Positions 1 through 8,141 of a stretch of 64,000 bases of DNA are shown here, in pieces (within the stretch, counting starts at the first letter, position 1; every line of letters begins with the position of its first letter). Under the pieces are notes generated by a model that was given only the letters and a program-made list of their open reading frames with translations, was not told the DNA's origin and ran no database searches. The position numbers and the translations under genes were made by a program. Origin of the DNA: Asticcacaulis sp. AND118 (GTDB lineage: Bacteria; Pseudomonadota; Alphaproteobacteria; Caulobacterales; Caulobacteraceae); NCBI RefSeq assembly GCF_020535245.1, contig NZ_CP084910.1, forward strand, positions 2,642,501 through 2,706,500. The letters are read 5' to 3'.

Positions 1-715
1 TGCGAGACACAGACGCGCCTTTTTCACTGAGGCCCTCATTTGTATAATCAAGAGTCCCGTCGCACTTGAAGTCACCCGGCTTTATGAAGGGAAGATAGTC
101 ACCGAGCATTCCCGCCTCAGATGTTTTTGGGGTAGAGCCTGTTTGGATAAGGCCTAAGTCTGAAAGTGCGAGGCCCTGCCATTCTATTTTCTTATCGGAA
201 AAGCTATCTACGAGTAGCGCGCTAAATAACTCATCCAAACTTTGCAGATTGGCTTCGGCGTTGGCGCGGGCGCGGTCCAGCCCCTCAAAGGCTTCATCCA
301 GAATGGCCACTATCCGCTGTTGCTCTTTTAAACAAATCGGAAGCGAGACCATTTCGCGGTGCACATCATTCCGATTTAAGGTCGGTACGCCAGTGCCGGC
401 CGCAAAACGTCCAAGCCCCAGCCATTGCAAGAGATAAAAAACAAAACGCGGATCATTATCGTGAAAGTCTTTGACATATAAAGTGGTATTTAAAGGCCAA
501 AAGTCCTCGTTTATGTAGAACACATTTCCAATGCTTCCGCTTCGTCCAGTTGCTACTCCCGGACCTTTAACTTTTGCTTCAATATGAGTGTCGGTCGCGC
601 CGCTAGAGGTGACCAAAGGATAACGACCGGGGGTGCGTTGCGGAGCGGGCAAGTCAAAGCCCCTCTGAAGTGTGCTTACTTCATCCAATCGCTTTTTCAC
701 CCACCCCGGCTTCAC
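1..715 (-). CDS. hsdS: Type I restriction-modification specificity subunit HsdS (partial, runs off the window)
   Basis: The minus strand is open from a GTG at 713-715 to the window edge, giving about 238 residues. HsdS recognises DNA through two target-recognition domains separated by helical spacers. Visible here are a first TRD (residues about 5-140, with the TGVPTLNRNDV segment typical of HsdS), the LPICLKEQQRIVAILDEAF spacer helix (about 145-180) and the start of a second TRD (LSDLGLIQTGSTPKT). The GTG overlaps the hsdM stop as GTGA, showing translational coupling. The C-terminal half is missing only because the window ends. Family assignment is firm; the target sequence cannot be read. 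Confidence 0.9.
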   Translation of the reverse strand, partial: MKPGWVKKRLDEVSTLQRGFDLPAPQRTPGRYPLVTSSGATDTHIEAKVKGPGVATGRSGSIGNVFYINEDFWPLNTTLYVKDFHDNDPRFVFYLLQWLGLGRFAAGTGVPTLNRNDVHREMVSLPICLKEQQRIVAILDEAFEGLDRARANAEANLQSLDELFSALLVDSFSDKKIEWQGLALSDLGLIQTGSTPKTSEAGMLGDYLPFIKPGDFKCDGTLDYTNEGLSEKGASVSR

Positions 716-2160
716 AGCAGCCCCCGGATGGTTTCCAGAATTTCCGCCGTCTCCGCATCGCGGGCCAGCATATCGTCAATAATGTCCTGCGGATTACGCA
801 ACGCGGCCTTTTCCGGGGCGTTGGGGTTTTTCACCGACAGGTCAAAGGTGTCATCGTTCAGATCGCCGCGCGCCACGCTCCAGCTTTGCGGGCCAGTGAC
901 CCTGGTTTTCTGCTTTTCGACAAAATCGCTCAGGTCATCGTCATTGAGCGGATTGGTCTTGCCCAGGGAGCGGCCCGGATCGAGCTGATAAAACCAGATT
1001 GTCCGCGTCGCCGATCCCTTTTCAAAGAACAGCACCACCGTCTTGACGCCCGCCCCCTGAAACGTACCCTGCGGACAATCGAGAATGGTGTGCAGGTCGC
1101 AGGTTTCCAGCAGTTCCTTGCGCAAGGCCACGCTGGCCTGATCGCTATTGCTGAGGAAGGTGTTCTTGATCACCACCGCCGCCCGCCCCCCGGCCTTCAG
1201 CTTACGGATAAAGTGTTGCAGGAACAGATAGGCGGTCTCCCCCGTGCGAATGGGGAAGTTTTGCTGCACTTCGCGCCGCTCACCGCCGCCAAACGGCGGA
1301 TTGGCCAGAATGACGTGGTGACGGTCCTTTTCCTGAATATCCAGCACGTTTTCATTTAAGCTATTGGTGTGGATCAGGTTCGGCGCTTCGATCCCGTGCA
1401 GGATCATGTTCATGATGCCGATAATATAGGCCAGACCCTTCTTTTCCTGCCCGAAGAAGGTGTTCTTTTGTAAGGTTTCCCAATCGACGCCGCGCAGATT
1501 ACCCTGACGCATATAATCATAGGCTTCGCACAGGAAGCCCGCCGATCCGACCGCGCCGTCATAGACGGTTTCGCCGATTTTGGGATCGACCACCCTGATC
1601 ATCGCCCGGATCAACGGACGCGGCGTGTAATATTCGCCGCCATTGCGGCCGGCATTGCCCATGCGCCGGATGCGGGTTTCATAAAGCTGCGACAGCTCGT
1701 GACGCTGCGCCTGCGTGTTGAACGAGAGGGAGTCGATCTGCTCCAGCACGTCGCGCAGGATATAGCCCGAACGGAATTTGTTGCGCAGTTCGCTGAACAC
1801 CTCACCGATCTTGTATTCGATGGTGCGCGGGCCGGTCGCCGTCTGTTTGAATTTGGCCAGATAGGGGAACAGCTCCTGATCGACAAAGCCGATCAGGTCG
1901 TCACCGGTCAGGGCGGCATTGTGGTCAAACGCACCGTCTTTTTTCGGCGCGGCCCAGCGATCCCATTGGAACGCACCGGTTATAATCGGGCTGTAGGTAT
2001 CGCCATCCAGTTCCGCCCGGTCTTTGCGCTCGGTTTCCAGATCGTGAAGGTATTTGAGGAACAGCACCCATGAGGTCTGCTCCACATAGTCCAACTCATT
2101 GGCGACGCCCTCTTCGGCGCGCAGGTCACGTTCGATCTGATTAAAGGCGTTATCGTACAT
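712..2160 (-). CDS. hsdM: Type I restriction-modification DNA methyltransferase subunit HsdM
   Basis: N6-adenine methyltransferase subunit of a type I system; with HsdS it methylates the target and with HsdR it restricts unmodified DNA. The 482-residue protein has an N-terminal helical HsdM_N domain (about 1-150), a slightly unusual SAM motif I DGAVGSAGFL (201-210) and catalytic motif IV NPPF (287-290). Its length is normal. It starts at ATG and couples to hsdS by a GTGA overlap. It lies outside the tRNA-Leu island, so it belongs to the older chromosome or to a different insertion. hsdR would have to be further left, because upstream of hsdM there is only the island edge. Confidence 0.93.
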   Translation of the reverse strand: MYDNAFNQIERDLRAEEGVANELDYVEQTSWVLFLKYLHDLETERKDRAELDGDTYSPIITGAFQWDRWAAPKKDGAFDHNAALTGDDLIGFVDQELFPYLAKFKQTATGPRTIEYKIGEVFSELRNKFRSGYILRDVLEQIDSLSFNTQAQRHELSQLYETRIRRMGNAGRNGGEYYTPRPLIRAMIRVVDPKIGETVYDGAVGSAGFLCEAYDYMRQGNLRGVDWETLQKNTFFGQEKKGLAYIIGIMNMILHGIEAPNLIHTNSLNENVLDIQEKDRHHVILANPPFGGGERREVQQNFPIRTGETAYLFLQHFIRKLKAGGRAAVVIKNTFLSNSDQASVALRKELLETCDLHTILDCPQGTFQGAGVKTVVLFFEKGSATRTIWFYQLDPGRSLGKTNPLNDDDLSDFVEKQKTRVTGPQSWSVARGDLNDDTFDLSVKNPNAPEKAALRNPQDIIDDMLARDAETAEILETIRGLL

Positions 2161-2274
2161 TGGGTGCCGGTGGCTTGCGTGTCAGGCGATTCGCGCTACC
2201 CTAAGCAGCGAAACGCCCGCCCGCAAGGTTGTGCTTTTTCAGCATTCGGGGTCTTTTGGGCGTGAGCGATATAA

Positions 2275-2304
2275 AAACAAAAAACCCGCCTTGCGGCGGG
2301 TTTT
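2275..2304 (-). terminator. Rho-independent terminator, probably the ancestral tRNA-Leu terminator
   Basis: A perfect 10-bp stem (AAAACCCGCC at 2281-2290, loop TTGC, GGCGGGTTTT at 2295-2304) is followed on the minus strand by a T-rich run. It starts only 7 bases beyond the tRNA 3'-end copy at 2311-2335 in the minus-strand direction. This is the arrangement expected of a terminator that ended the tRNA-Leu transcript before the island separated them (inference). Confidence 0.8.
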
Positions 2305-2310
2305 GAACTT

Positions 2311-2335
2311 GATTGGTGCCAAGAGAGGACTCAAA
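2311..2335 (-). other. Left attachment site (att) of the tRNA-Leu island: copy of the tRNA 3' end
   Basis: GATTGGTGCC followed by AAGAGAGGACTC repeats the 3' end of tRNA-Leu at 18420-18442, in the same orientation. The left copy lacks one C (GTGCC against GTGCCC) and has A instead of G three bases before the end. Such direct repeats mark the ends of tRNA-integrated elements. The mismatches suggest drift since insertion, or a related but not identical att. Confidence 0.75.
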
Positions 2336-2387
2336 TTTTAGAAATAGTTGTTTGATTTCAGAAATTTGAGCCATTTTGACTCCATCT

Positions 2388-2436
2388 CGTTACCCACACC
2401 GTTACCCACACGCTTTGTGTTGCAGGTGGGTTACGG
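2388..2436. repeat. Putative integrase arm-type sites, left end of island
   Basis: CGTTACCCACA at 2388-2398 and CCGTTACCCACA at 2399-2410 are tandem. An inverted relative, GGTGGGTTACGG, lies at 2425-2436. Identical or near-identical sites occur at 18250-18310 next to the integrase. Their location just inside both ends of the element fits arm-type binding sites for the integrase N-terminal domain. Function is inferred from position and repetition only. Confidence 0.6.
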
Positions 2437-2838
2437 TCCGGATTTTCGTCAGCCTGAGCGCGGTCCCAACCAAAAATCTCGGCCCTTCGGGAACAATATC
2501 TGCTTCGTCAATCGAAGGCAACTATCCATGCCTGATCGTGTCTGGCCATGCGCGTCCGCGATGCCAGTAGACGGACAAAAGGGATATAATCCGCATGCGG
2601 ATGAATGGAAATGGAGCGATCTACAATCCTAAAATTTTCGCGCGGGTAGTCGAGATATGACCAAGGGCCGCATATTCTATAATGCCTTTGGGCCGCTCGT
2701 TACCCTACGAGTGCGGAGAATGGAACGGATAATCTCCGAATAAAATGCGGAGATTATGGCTCGTATCTGGCAGGACTGCCGCCACGTTGTCTGCAATCGT
2801 CGCACCTTGTAGGCGTAAAAAGGCCAGGAGCCGTTTTT
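2437..2838. promoter_or_regulatory. Non-coding stretch with operator-like GTGCGGAGA repeats
   Basis: No convincing gene is visible. At 2711-2721 is GTGCGGAGAAT, and at 2729-2757 is a palindrome with arms ATAATCTCCG and CGGAGATTAT separated by 9 bases. The same GTGCGGAGA word occurs repeatedly in front of the fic gene at 3717-3819. This may be a leftover promoter of a gene lost from the island, controlled by the same regulator as fic (inference). Confidence 0.45.
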
Positions 2839-3273
2839 TTAAATCTCACCTGAAACGCTGATCTGAAGGTGTTTCGCTCTCTGCCCTATGACATTTAGAA
2901 TATCCGCGAGGATATTCGATTGAATGCCTTCCTTTGCAAAATCTCCGGCAAGTGCCTCCGCACGCTCGAAGACCCCTTTGCTCAAACTCAGGAGTTTCTT
3001 GTCGAGGTTCCGTTTAGCCGATGCCGTGTCGGGGACAAGCTGATGCCAGTGACGTAAAAACACGTCCTTTGCCTCATACTTCCCGCCAATTTTCATCGCC
3101 ATTTTCGAGGCGAGGTCAGGATAGACAGCGGTGCTGAGAAGGTCATAGGCGGGCGAGAGTATGGGCTTGTTTGACGTATACAGGAACGAGAAATTCTTCC
3201 CATGCGCGTCAGCATTTCCAATCAGGAAGTTAAATATCACGCGGTCCTGGAGCGCCAGGATAACCCCAACCCG
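2839..3273 (-). pseudogene. hipA remnant: C-terminal fragment of a HipA-type kinase toxin
   Basis: About 145 residues resemble the C-terminal kinase lobe of HipA: FLIGNADAHGKNFSFLY (catalytic loop) and LSPAYDLLSTAVYP (metal-binding loop). HipA proteins are usually 400-440 residues and phosphorylate a tRNA synthetase. Here the whole N-terminal lobe, including the nucleotide-binding loop, is missing. The fragment joins directly to hipB in another frame, so a deletion has fused the two genes. The reading frame can be extended to 3510 but that part is only the hipB region read out of frame. Almost certainly inactive as a kinase. Confidence 0.7.
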
Positions 3274-3538
3274 ATCCGTCCCCGTTACCGCGCCCTGCGC
3301 CAAGACCTCTCCCATCGCCGTCTTCACTAAGACCATGAAGCTCAAGGGTAAGACCCAGCATTGACAACACGACCAGGGCTTTACCGATATGGCAGGACTC
3401 CTTGCCTTGCTCGAGTTCACGCAGATAGCGCACCCCAACGCCCGATGTGGAAGCAAGCTGCTCTTGTGTGAGCCCTTGGCTCTTACGTGCGCGGCGAACG
3501 CTATGACCAATGTCCTCGGCCTTTCTGATATGCGTCAT
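3230..3538 (-). CDS. hipB: HipB-like XRE antitoxin, probably with an aberrant C-terminus
   Basis: Residues 1-70 form an XRE helix-turn-helix (ARKSQGLTQEQLA, then GVRYLRELEQGKES), the DNA-binding antitoxin and autorepressor of hipBA modules. The ATG at 3536-3538 has AAAGGG six bases upstream. A slightly longer TTG-initiated form would begin at 3544. After about residue 70 the sequence turns glycine-rich and unlike HipB, because translation runs into the truncated hipA in the wrong frame. The DNA-binding domain appears intact, so repressor activity may persist although its kinase partner is broken. Palindromes at 3545-3653 are likely its operators. Confidence 0.7.
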   Translation of the reverse strand: MTHIRKAEDIGHSVRRARKSQGLTQEQLASTSGVGVRYLRELEQGKESCHIGKALVVLSMLGLTLELHGLSEDGDGRGLGAGRGNGDGSGWGYPGAPGPRDI

Positions 3539-3544
3539 TATCAA

Positions 3545-3653
3545 CCCTTTCGGGACGATTGTAGCATTGCAGCGTGAAAAATCAATAAATCATCCCGTTC
3601 GGGACTATTTCAATTTCTAAAGCCGGATTCAGAGAAAAACATCCCGATCGGGT
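3545..3653 (-). promoter_or_regulatory. Three operator-like palindromes upstream of hipB
   Basis: CCCTTTCGGGA (3545-3555), TCCCGTTCGGGA (3593-3604) and CCCGATCGGG (3643-3652) are spaced by about 48-50 bases and share CCCG-N2-CGGG symmetry. Multiple palindromes immediately upstream are typical of HipB-type autoregulation (family knowledge); binding itself is inferred. Confidence 0.6.
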
Positions 3654-3716
3654 CGTTAGATAAAGGGCGGCAGGCATCTTTGCTGAAACCCGGCTGGTTT
3701 TTCTGTTACCCAGTGG

Positions 3717-3819
3717 GTGCGGAGAATACACGTCTTATTGTCCGCAAAATATGCGGGTAATACCCCTTGCTTGTGCGGAGAATATACCGCACAATCTCCG
3801 CAAGGAGTGCGGAGAAATG
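3717..3819 (+). promoter_or_regulatory. Repeated GTGCGGAGA motifs in the fic promoter
   Basis: GTGCGGAGAATA (3717-3728), GTGCGGAGAATAT (3773-3785), the inverted ATCTCCGC (3794-3801) and GTGCGGAGAAAT running into the start codon (3808-3819). The last copy overlaps the ribosome binding region, so a protein bound there could block translation initiation as well as transcription. A matching set lies at 2711-2757. Confidence 0.55.
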
Positions 3820-4920
3820 AAATATATTCACGAACAGGATGGCTGGCCAGCCTTTCACTGGAGCCATGAGACGCTCGCTGATCAGCTCGCATCCGTGCGC
3901 CATAACCAGGGCAGGCTGGTAGGCCGCATGGAAGGTCTGGGCTTCAATCTGCGCGAAGAAGCGGTTCTCGCGACCCTCACCGAAGACGTGTTGAAGTCGA
4001 GCGAAATTGAGGGTGAACGTCTCGATAAAGAACAGGTCCGATCTTCGATTGCCAGACGCCTCGGCATGGATATAGGCGCTTTAGCTCCGGTTGACCGTAA
4101 CGTCGAAGGCGTCGTCGAAATGATGCTGGATGCCACACAGCACTACAACACCCCTCTGACCGCCGAACGCCTGTTCGGGTGGCATGCGGCCCTGTTTCCG
4201 ACGGGCCGAAGCGGCATGACGAAGATCGTTGTCGGGGCATGGCGTGACGGCACATCAGGCCCGATGCAGGTCGTTTCCGGCCCTATCGGACGCGAGCGGA
4301 TTCACTTCGAAGCCCCGGATGCGCAACGGCTTGATGAGGAGATGAAAGCCTTCCTGAAATGGTTCGAAGAGGGAGCAGACCTCGATCCGGTCATTCGCGC
4401 CGCTATTGCGCACCTGTGGTTCATCACTATCCACCCGTTTGAAGACGGGAACGGGCGGATCGCCCGCGCCATAGCGGATTTGGCCTTAGCCCGCTCTGAA
4501 AGAAGCTCACAGCGGTTCTACAGCATGTCGGCGCAAATCAGAGCCGAACGCGCCGCCTATTACGACCGTCTGGAAAGAACCCAAAAGGGCGACCTGGATA
4601 TAACAGATTGGATCGGCTGGTTTCTGGCTTGCCTAGATCGCGCATTTGTGGGGGCTGAAACCACGCTGGCGTCCGTCGTTACGAAAGCCCGGTTCTGGGA
4701 GACGCATCAGGTGAACGCGCTCAATGCCCGTCAACGGCTGATGCTGACCCGCCTCCTCGATGGATTCGAAGGCAAGCTCACATCCTCCAAGTGGGCGCTG
4801 ATCGCCAAGTGTTCCCAGGACACGGCAAGCCGTGACATCGAAGACCTGATTAAACGCGGCATCCTCGTCAAGGATACATCAGGTGGCCGTAGTACAAGCT
4901 ATACTCTGGTATCAGCGTGA
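3817..4920 (+). CDS. Class II Fic domain protein (probable AMP-transferase) with N-terminal DUF4172 and C-terminal winged helix
   Basis: Fic enzymes transfer AMP or related groups to proteins. The protein starts with a DUF4172-type region (YIHEQDGWPAFHW), followed by the autoinhibitory motif SSEIEG (about residues 61-66, pattern SxxxEG) and the catalytic motif HPFEDGNGR (His at about 206). Active-site His, Asp, Asn and Arg are all present. The C-terminal 60 residues look like a winged helix. The ATG at 3817 is preferred over an upstream ATG at 3751 because it has an AGGAG element and the upstream one falls inside operator repeats. It is the only large plus-strand gene in the left half of the island. 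It probably works as a self-contained toxin-antitoxin-like switch. Confidence 0.88.
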   Translation: MKYIHEQDGWPAFHWSHETLADQLASVRHNQGRLVGRMEGLGFNLREEAVLATLTEDVLKSSEIEGERLDKEQVRSSIARRLGMDIGALAPVDRNVEGVVEMMLDATQHYNTPLTAERLFGWHAALFPTGRSGMTKIVVGAWRDGTSGPMQVVSGPIGRERIHFEAPDAQRLDEEMKAFLKWFEEGADLDPVIRAAIAHLWFITIHPFEDGNGRIARAIADLALARSERSSQRFYSMSAQIRAERAAYYDRLERTQKGDLDITDWIGWFLACLDRAFVGAETTLASVVTKARFWETHQVNALNARQRLMLTRLLDGFEGKLTSSKWALIAKCSQDTASRDIEDLIKRGILVKDTSGGRSTSYTLVSA

Positions 4921-5244
4921 TGGCGCGGGTACTCGCTACACGGCCACAGTACGCCCCAAAACCTTGGCACCGCGACGAGACAGGCTTGGGGCTCAGATTA
5001 TAAATCGTCTTCACCGAGAGTGAGAATATTTCGCGTCTCTTCCCGTCGAAGGAGACGTCGCTATATCGCGCGACGAGCGCCGATAATTGGCCATAGGGAC
5101 ATAGGATTCTGTCATAAAGCGGATCACGAATACGGGTATGGAATGTCAATACAACACTTCAAAAAATAAAAGTTCAACTTAATATAAATAAAACCGAGCT
5201 TCCTGAGAAGGCATATATAATAAATACAAATAAAATATTAAATA
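4921..5244. other. Intergenic region between convergent fic and the GHKL ATPase gene
   Basis: No supported gene. The right part (about 5160-5260) is strikingly A+T-rich compared with the rest of the window, including TATATAATAAATAC and a weak inverted repeat ATACTATATAGATAGTAT near 5241-5258. This may serve as a terminator for the minus-strand operon ending at 5245. The low G+C is consistent with foreign origin. Confidence 0.4.
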
Positions 5245-6966
5245 CTATATAGATAGTATATGAAGAAGCCCTTGCAAGACCTCATCTCTAATGATTCGGA
5301 CTTGCGACGCATTTGATATGCTGCCCTCCTCGTGCGTGATTCCATTAAGCGTTTTCAAATTCTTTTTAAAATTATCGCATGCTTGCTTGCAAGCACGAGC
5401 ATTAGGATCAGGAAATATATCTCCATTATTTGCGCACCACGTGATCATATCGCTCAACGATGGCGAATAATTCTTTCGCTCTTTATCAGTGGGCGCGGCT
5501 TGACCTGCAACTATCTTACTATTTAATACGTCATCCCTCATTTTAATGAAATGAGAGTGGCGCCTGAGATAATCCCTCATTCCTGCATCGAAGATAGTGC
5601 GGAGCAGTATTGCGCTAGCGTATGGAAAGTCGGCGATACTGAGTCTTTCAGCTTCGTAGACAATGGCCGCGAGTCGTGGCTGCTGAAATGCGACAGGCAA
5701 GCCAAGCGGCAACAGGGTTTCCAGCGATTGAATTTGCCGCTTTGTGGCTGAGCCTTCTAAGATAGATTTCGACGTTGCAGGCGTGGGCGCGGGCACGGCA
5801 GTCGAATTTGGCTTGCCAGAAACAGGCCTGGGCGGCGAACGGTCGGCGGTTATGGTCTGCCGATCTTCTTTTCTACGATGCGTAGATAGAGGTGTTGTGT
5901 GACGATACTTCTGTGCAAATTGTTGTAGTTTATCCCTTACATCGGCGTATACGTCACTGTTCTCACGAATATCAGTCTTCTTCGTGTTCCACGGCAACAG
6001 TGAAGGGTCTTCTGACTCGAAATAGACCCACCCGACAAAACCATTATACTCGTTGTGCCAATTGGTGGTCCACCCGGTTTTGTAAGTCTGATCATGCAGC
6101 AGAATTACACGATCATTGCAGACAATATACCAACCAAACTCCTTGGCGATAAGCTTATGAACCTGAAGATTATCCGGATCTGCACCGACGTTACCCTTTA
6201 TAGTTTTGCCGAACCGATATTTTTCGTGAACTCCCGCCACAATTTTAACTTTAACACCGTGAGACGTAAACTCCGCCTCCTGTAAAGGTATGTATGTATT
6301 GGCAACAGGTTGGGGCGCAAAGGTTTCAATAATAGAGTTATCGACCTCTATCGTCAGGCCCTTGGCGATAAACAAACCATATCGCCTTGCCATGTTTTCC
6401 TTGAGAACGTCTCTCCATCGCACGGCGTCGAGGTCACGCTTCGTATCGGGCGTCACGTGACCGATTTGTATGCTGGTAAAAGCGACTCCAGAGGTCTTGG
6501 ATTTGGTAGCGGGCAATTTGAAATCGTCTGCCTTATCGAGCTCGGCTCGCGTAAATTCCAACGCAAGTTGAGCAGTACCGTCGTCGGTAACGACTTTACA
6601 GCGCTCGCCGAGCTTAAGGATAGCCCGTTTTAGTCCCACGCCGAAGTGCCCAATCCCATAGGTATGCCGAGACTTCAGTCCCGTTCTAAATGCTACGCTT
6701 GTAAAGTTCTGTTCGGACATCCCTGAACAGTTGTCCTCAACAACGATTCCTTCGGAATCGAGCTTCAGAGTGATTTTAAAGCCGCTGTAGTCCTCCTGTA
6801 GACCACGATGTCTAGCTACCCGCATTTTGGCCCGGGCGGCATCAATCGAATTGTCGACCAAATCAAAAATACACTCGGAGGTTTGAATGTCCGCTATGAG
6901 ATAATCAAATAGGTAGGACGGGGCCGGGGCGAAATCGACCAGCAACGTGTCATCCTGAGTTGTCAT
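5245..6966 (-). CDS. GHKL (MORC/MutL-like) ATPase paired with a C5-cytosine methyltransferase
   Basis: The N-terminal 350 residues form a Bergerat-fold ATPase: N-box DLVDNSIDA (about 35-43), G1 box EDNCSGM (about 77-83) and G2 box GIGHFGVGLK (about 104-113). The usual catalytic Glu of the N-box is Asp here. A proline- and serine-rich linker (about 375-410) leads to a helical C-terminal domain containing RDYLRRHSHF and LNGITHEEG, vaguely like HEPN/DUF4145 domains (speculative). The gene lies 35 bases downstream of the methyltransferase gene on the same strand. MORC- and MutL-like ATPases coupled to Dcm enzymes are known in prokaryotic restriction systems; here no nuclease gene is attached. The ATG at 6964-6966 has a GGGGGA ribosome site; a TTG 18 bases upstream is less likely. 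Confidence 0.8.
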   Translation of the reverse strand: MTTQDDTLLVDFAPAPSYLFDYLIADIQTSECIFDLVDNSIDAARAKMRVARHRGLQEDYSGFKITLKLDSEGIVVEDNCSGMSEQNFTSVAFRTGLKSRHTYGIGHFGVGLKRAILKLGERCKVVTDDGTAQLALEFTRAELDKADDFKLPATKSKTSGVAFTSIQIGHVTPDTKRDLDAVRWRDVLKENMARRYGLFIAKGLTIEVDNSIIETFAPQPVANTYIPLQEAEFTSHGVKVKIVAGVHEKYRFGKTIKGNVGADPDNLQVHKLIAKEFGWYIVCNDRVILLHDQTYKTGWTTNWHNEYNGFVGWVYFESEDPSLLPWNTKKTDIRENSDVYADVRDKLQQFAQKYRHTTPLSTHRRKEDRQTITADRSPPRPVSGKPNSTAVPAPTPATSKSILEGSATKRQIQSLETLLPLGLPVAFQQPRLAAIVYEAERLSIADFPYASAILLRTIFDAGMRDYLRRHSHFIKMRDDVLNSKIVAGQAAPTDKERKNYSPSLSDMITWCANNGDIFPDPNARACKQACDNFKKNLKTLNGITHEEGSISNASQVRIIRDEVLQGLLHILSI

Positions 6967-7001
6967 ATTCCCCCCGTGTCTCAACCGGGAATAATTGGCC
7001 G

Positions 7002-8141
7002 TTATGCGGCCTTTCGTAAAGTGGATTTTTCCGAGACCAAAGAGAGTAGTGCTTCACTTACGATAGGAGAAACGCTGTTACCGATCATTCGGAAGCTATG
7101 CCATTTCGTAGGGTGAAACACAAACCAGTCTGGAAATCCCTGCAATCTTGCAGCTTCACGTACAGTGATTACTCGGGGCTGAACCGGGTGAAGGGGCCGC
7201 ACGGACTGGAAACTACCCTTCTCTGAACCGGTGCCAGCTCGCAGCGTCGGGCATTGTTTCCCCCAAGCGAGCTTGGGGGACTTGCTTATCGGCTCGGTGG
7301 TTCCCTGGGTAGTTTCTATGAATCTGTCTATAACAACCGAGGAATGCTTCGTGGAAAACAATCCCGAAACTCTACCTTGCGACAGCTCGGTAAGTGCATC
7401 GTGCCACCCGATATGTCGATTGGGCATAGCTCTCTGTTTGCGGGCATAACTTGAAAGGTCTGACTCAGTTGTCGCTGGGTATTCAGCCCACCCAAAATCC
7501 AACAGACGGTTGGTTGCATCAATAGGTGATGGCAGGTCACTTATGGCGTCCCTTACAGTCGTCCGGACCTCTACTTTTAACCCTTCGACAGATGTCGAAC
7601 TAAAATGGTCCACGTCATGTTTGTCATACCCCATGACAATTACACGCTTTCGGGTAGTGGGGGCCCCCAGATCGGCGGCATTCAGTATAAGCGGTCCAAC
7701 GACTTCATAGCAGCTTGGTAGGTCGGCTATGGCCGCCTGAAGGAACCCTATATTGCATTCATCCAAAAGGCCTTCTACATTTTCCATCACGAAAACACGT
7801 GGCCTGAGTATCTCGACATGTCGAAAGTAATGACCAATTAGGGCATTGCGAGGGTCACCGGCATCACGCAAGCCCATACGACTGAAACCTTGACATGGCG
7901 GGCCACCTATCAGGAGGTCCAAGCGCGGCTTGTCTTTTCCCAATACGAAGCTCCACTCTGAGCTGCCCATCTGGGAAATGTCACCAAGCAAGGCTTGGGT
8001 ATTAGGAAAATTCAGCCGATAAGCCGATTGGAGGTTGGGCTCGATATCAACTGCCGCAACTACGTCATAGCCCGCCAACTCCGCGCCCAAGCCAAATCCT
8101 CCGCAACCAGAGAAAAGGTCTACGCAAGTCGGCTGTGTCAT
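7002..8141 (-). CDS. DNA (cytosine-5-)-methyltransferase, first gene of a two-gene operon with the GHKL ATPase
   Basis: The 379-residue protein has the ordered C5-methyltransferase motifs: I DLFSGCGGFGLG (8-19), IV GGPPCQGFS with catalytic Cys83, VI ENVEG (120-124), VIII TRKRVIVMG, a target-recognition region (about 200-290), and IX/X ending in RMIGNSVSPIV. It is distinct from the Dcm-like enzyme encoded at 11260-12492. The downstream partner is an ATPase rather than a restriction enzyme, which suggests an atypical modification-based defence unit. The upstream 836 bases hold its promoter. The DNA target is unknown. Confidence 0.92.
   Translation of the reverse strand: MTQPTCVDLFSGCGGFGLGAELAGYDVVAAVDIEPNLQSAYRLNFPNTQALLGDISQMGSSEWSFVLGKDKPRLDLLIGGPPCQGFSRMGLRDAGDPRNALIGHYFRHVEILRPRVFVMENVEGLLDECNIGFLQAAIADLPSCYEVVGPLILNAADLGAPTTRKRVIVMGYDKHDVDHFSSTSVEGLKVEVRTTVRDAISDLPSPIDATNRLLDFGWAEYPATTESDLSSYARKQRAMPNRHIGWHDALTELSQGRVSGLFSTKHSSVVIDRFIETTQGTTEPISKSPKLAWGKQCPTLRAGTGSEKGSFQSVRPLHPVQPRVITVREAARLQGFPDWFVFHPTKWHSFRMIGNSVSPIVSEALLSLVSEKSTLRKAA

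Noticed and set aside
2348-2632. A 94-codon frame at the left island end
   Set aside because: It runs through the arm-site repeats and has no recognisable domain.
4868-5149. A 93-codon minus-strand frame after fic
   Set aside because: Overlaps the fic 3' end, has no motif and no ribosome site.
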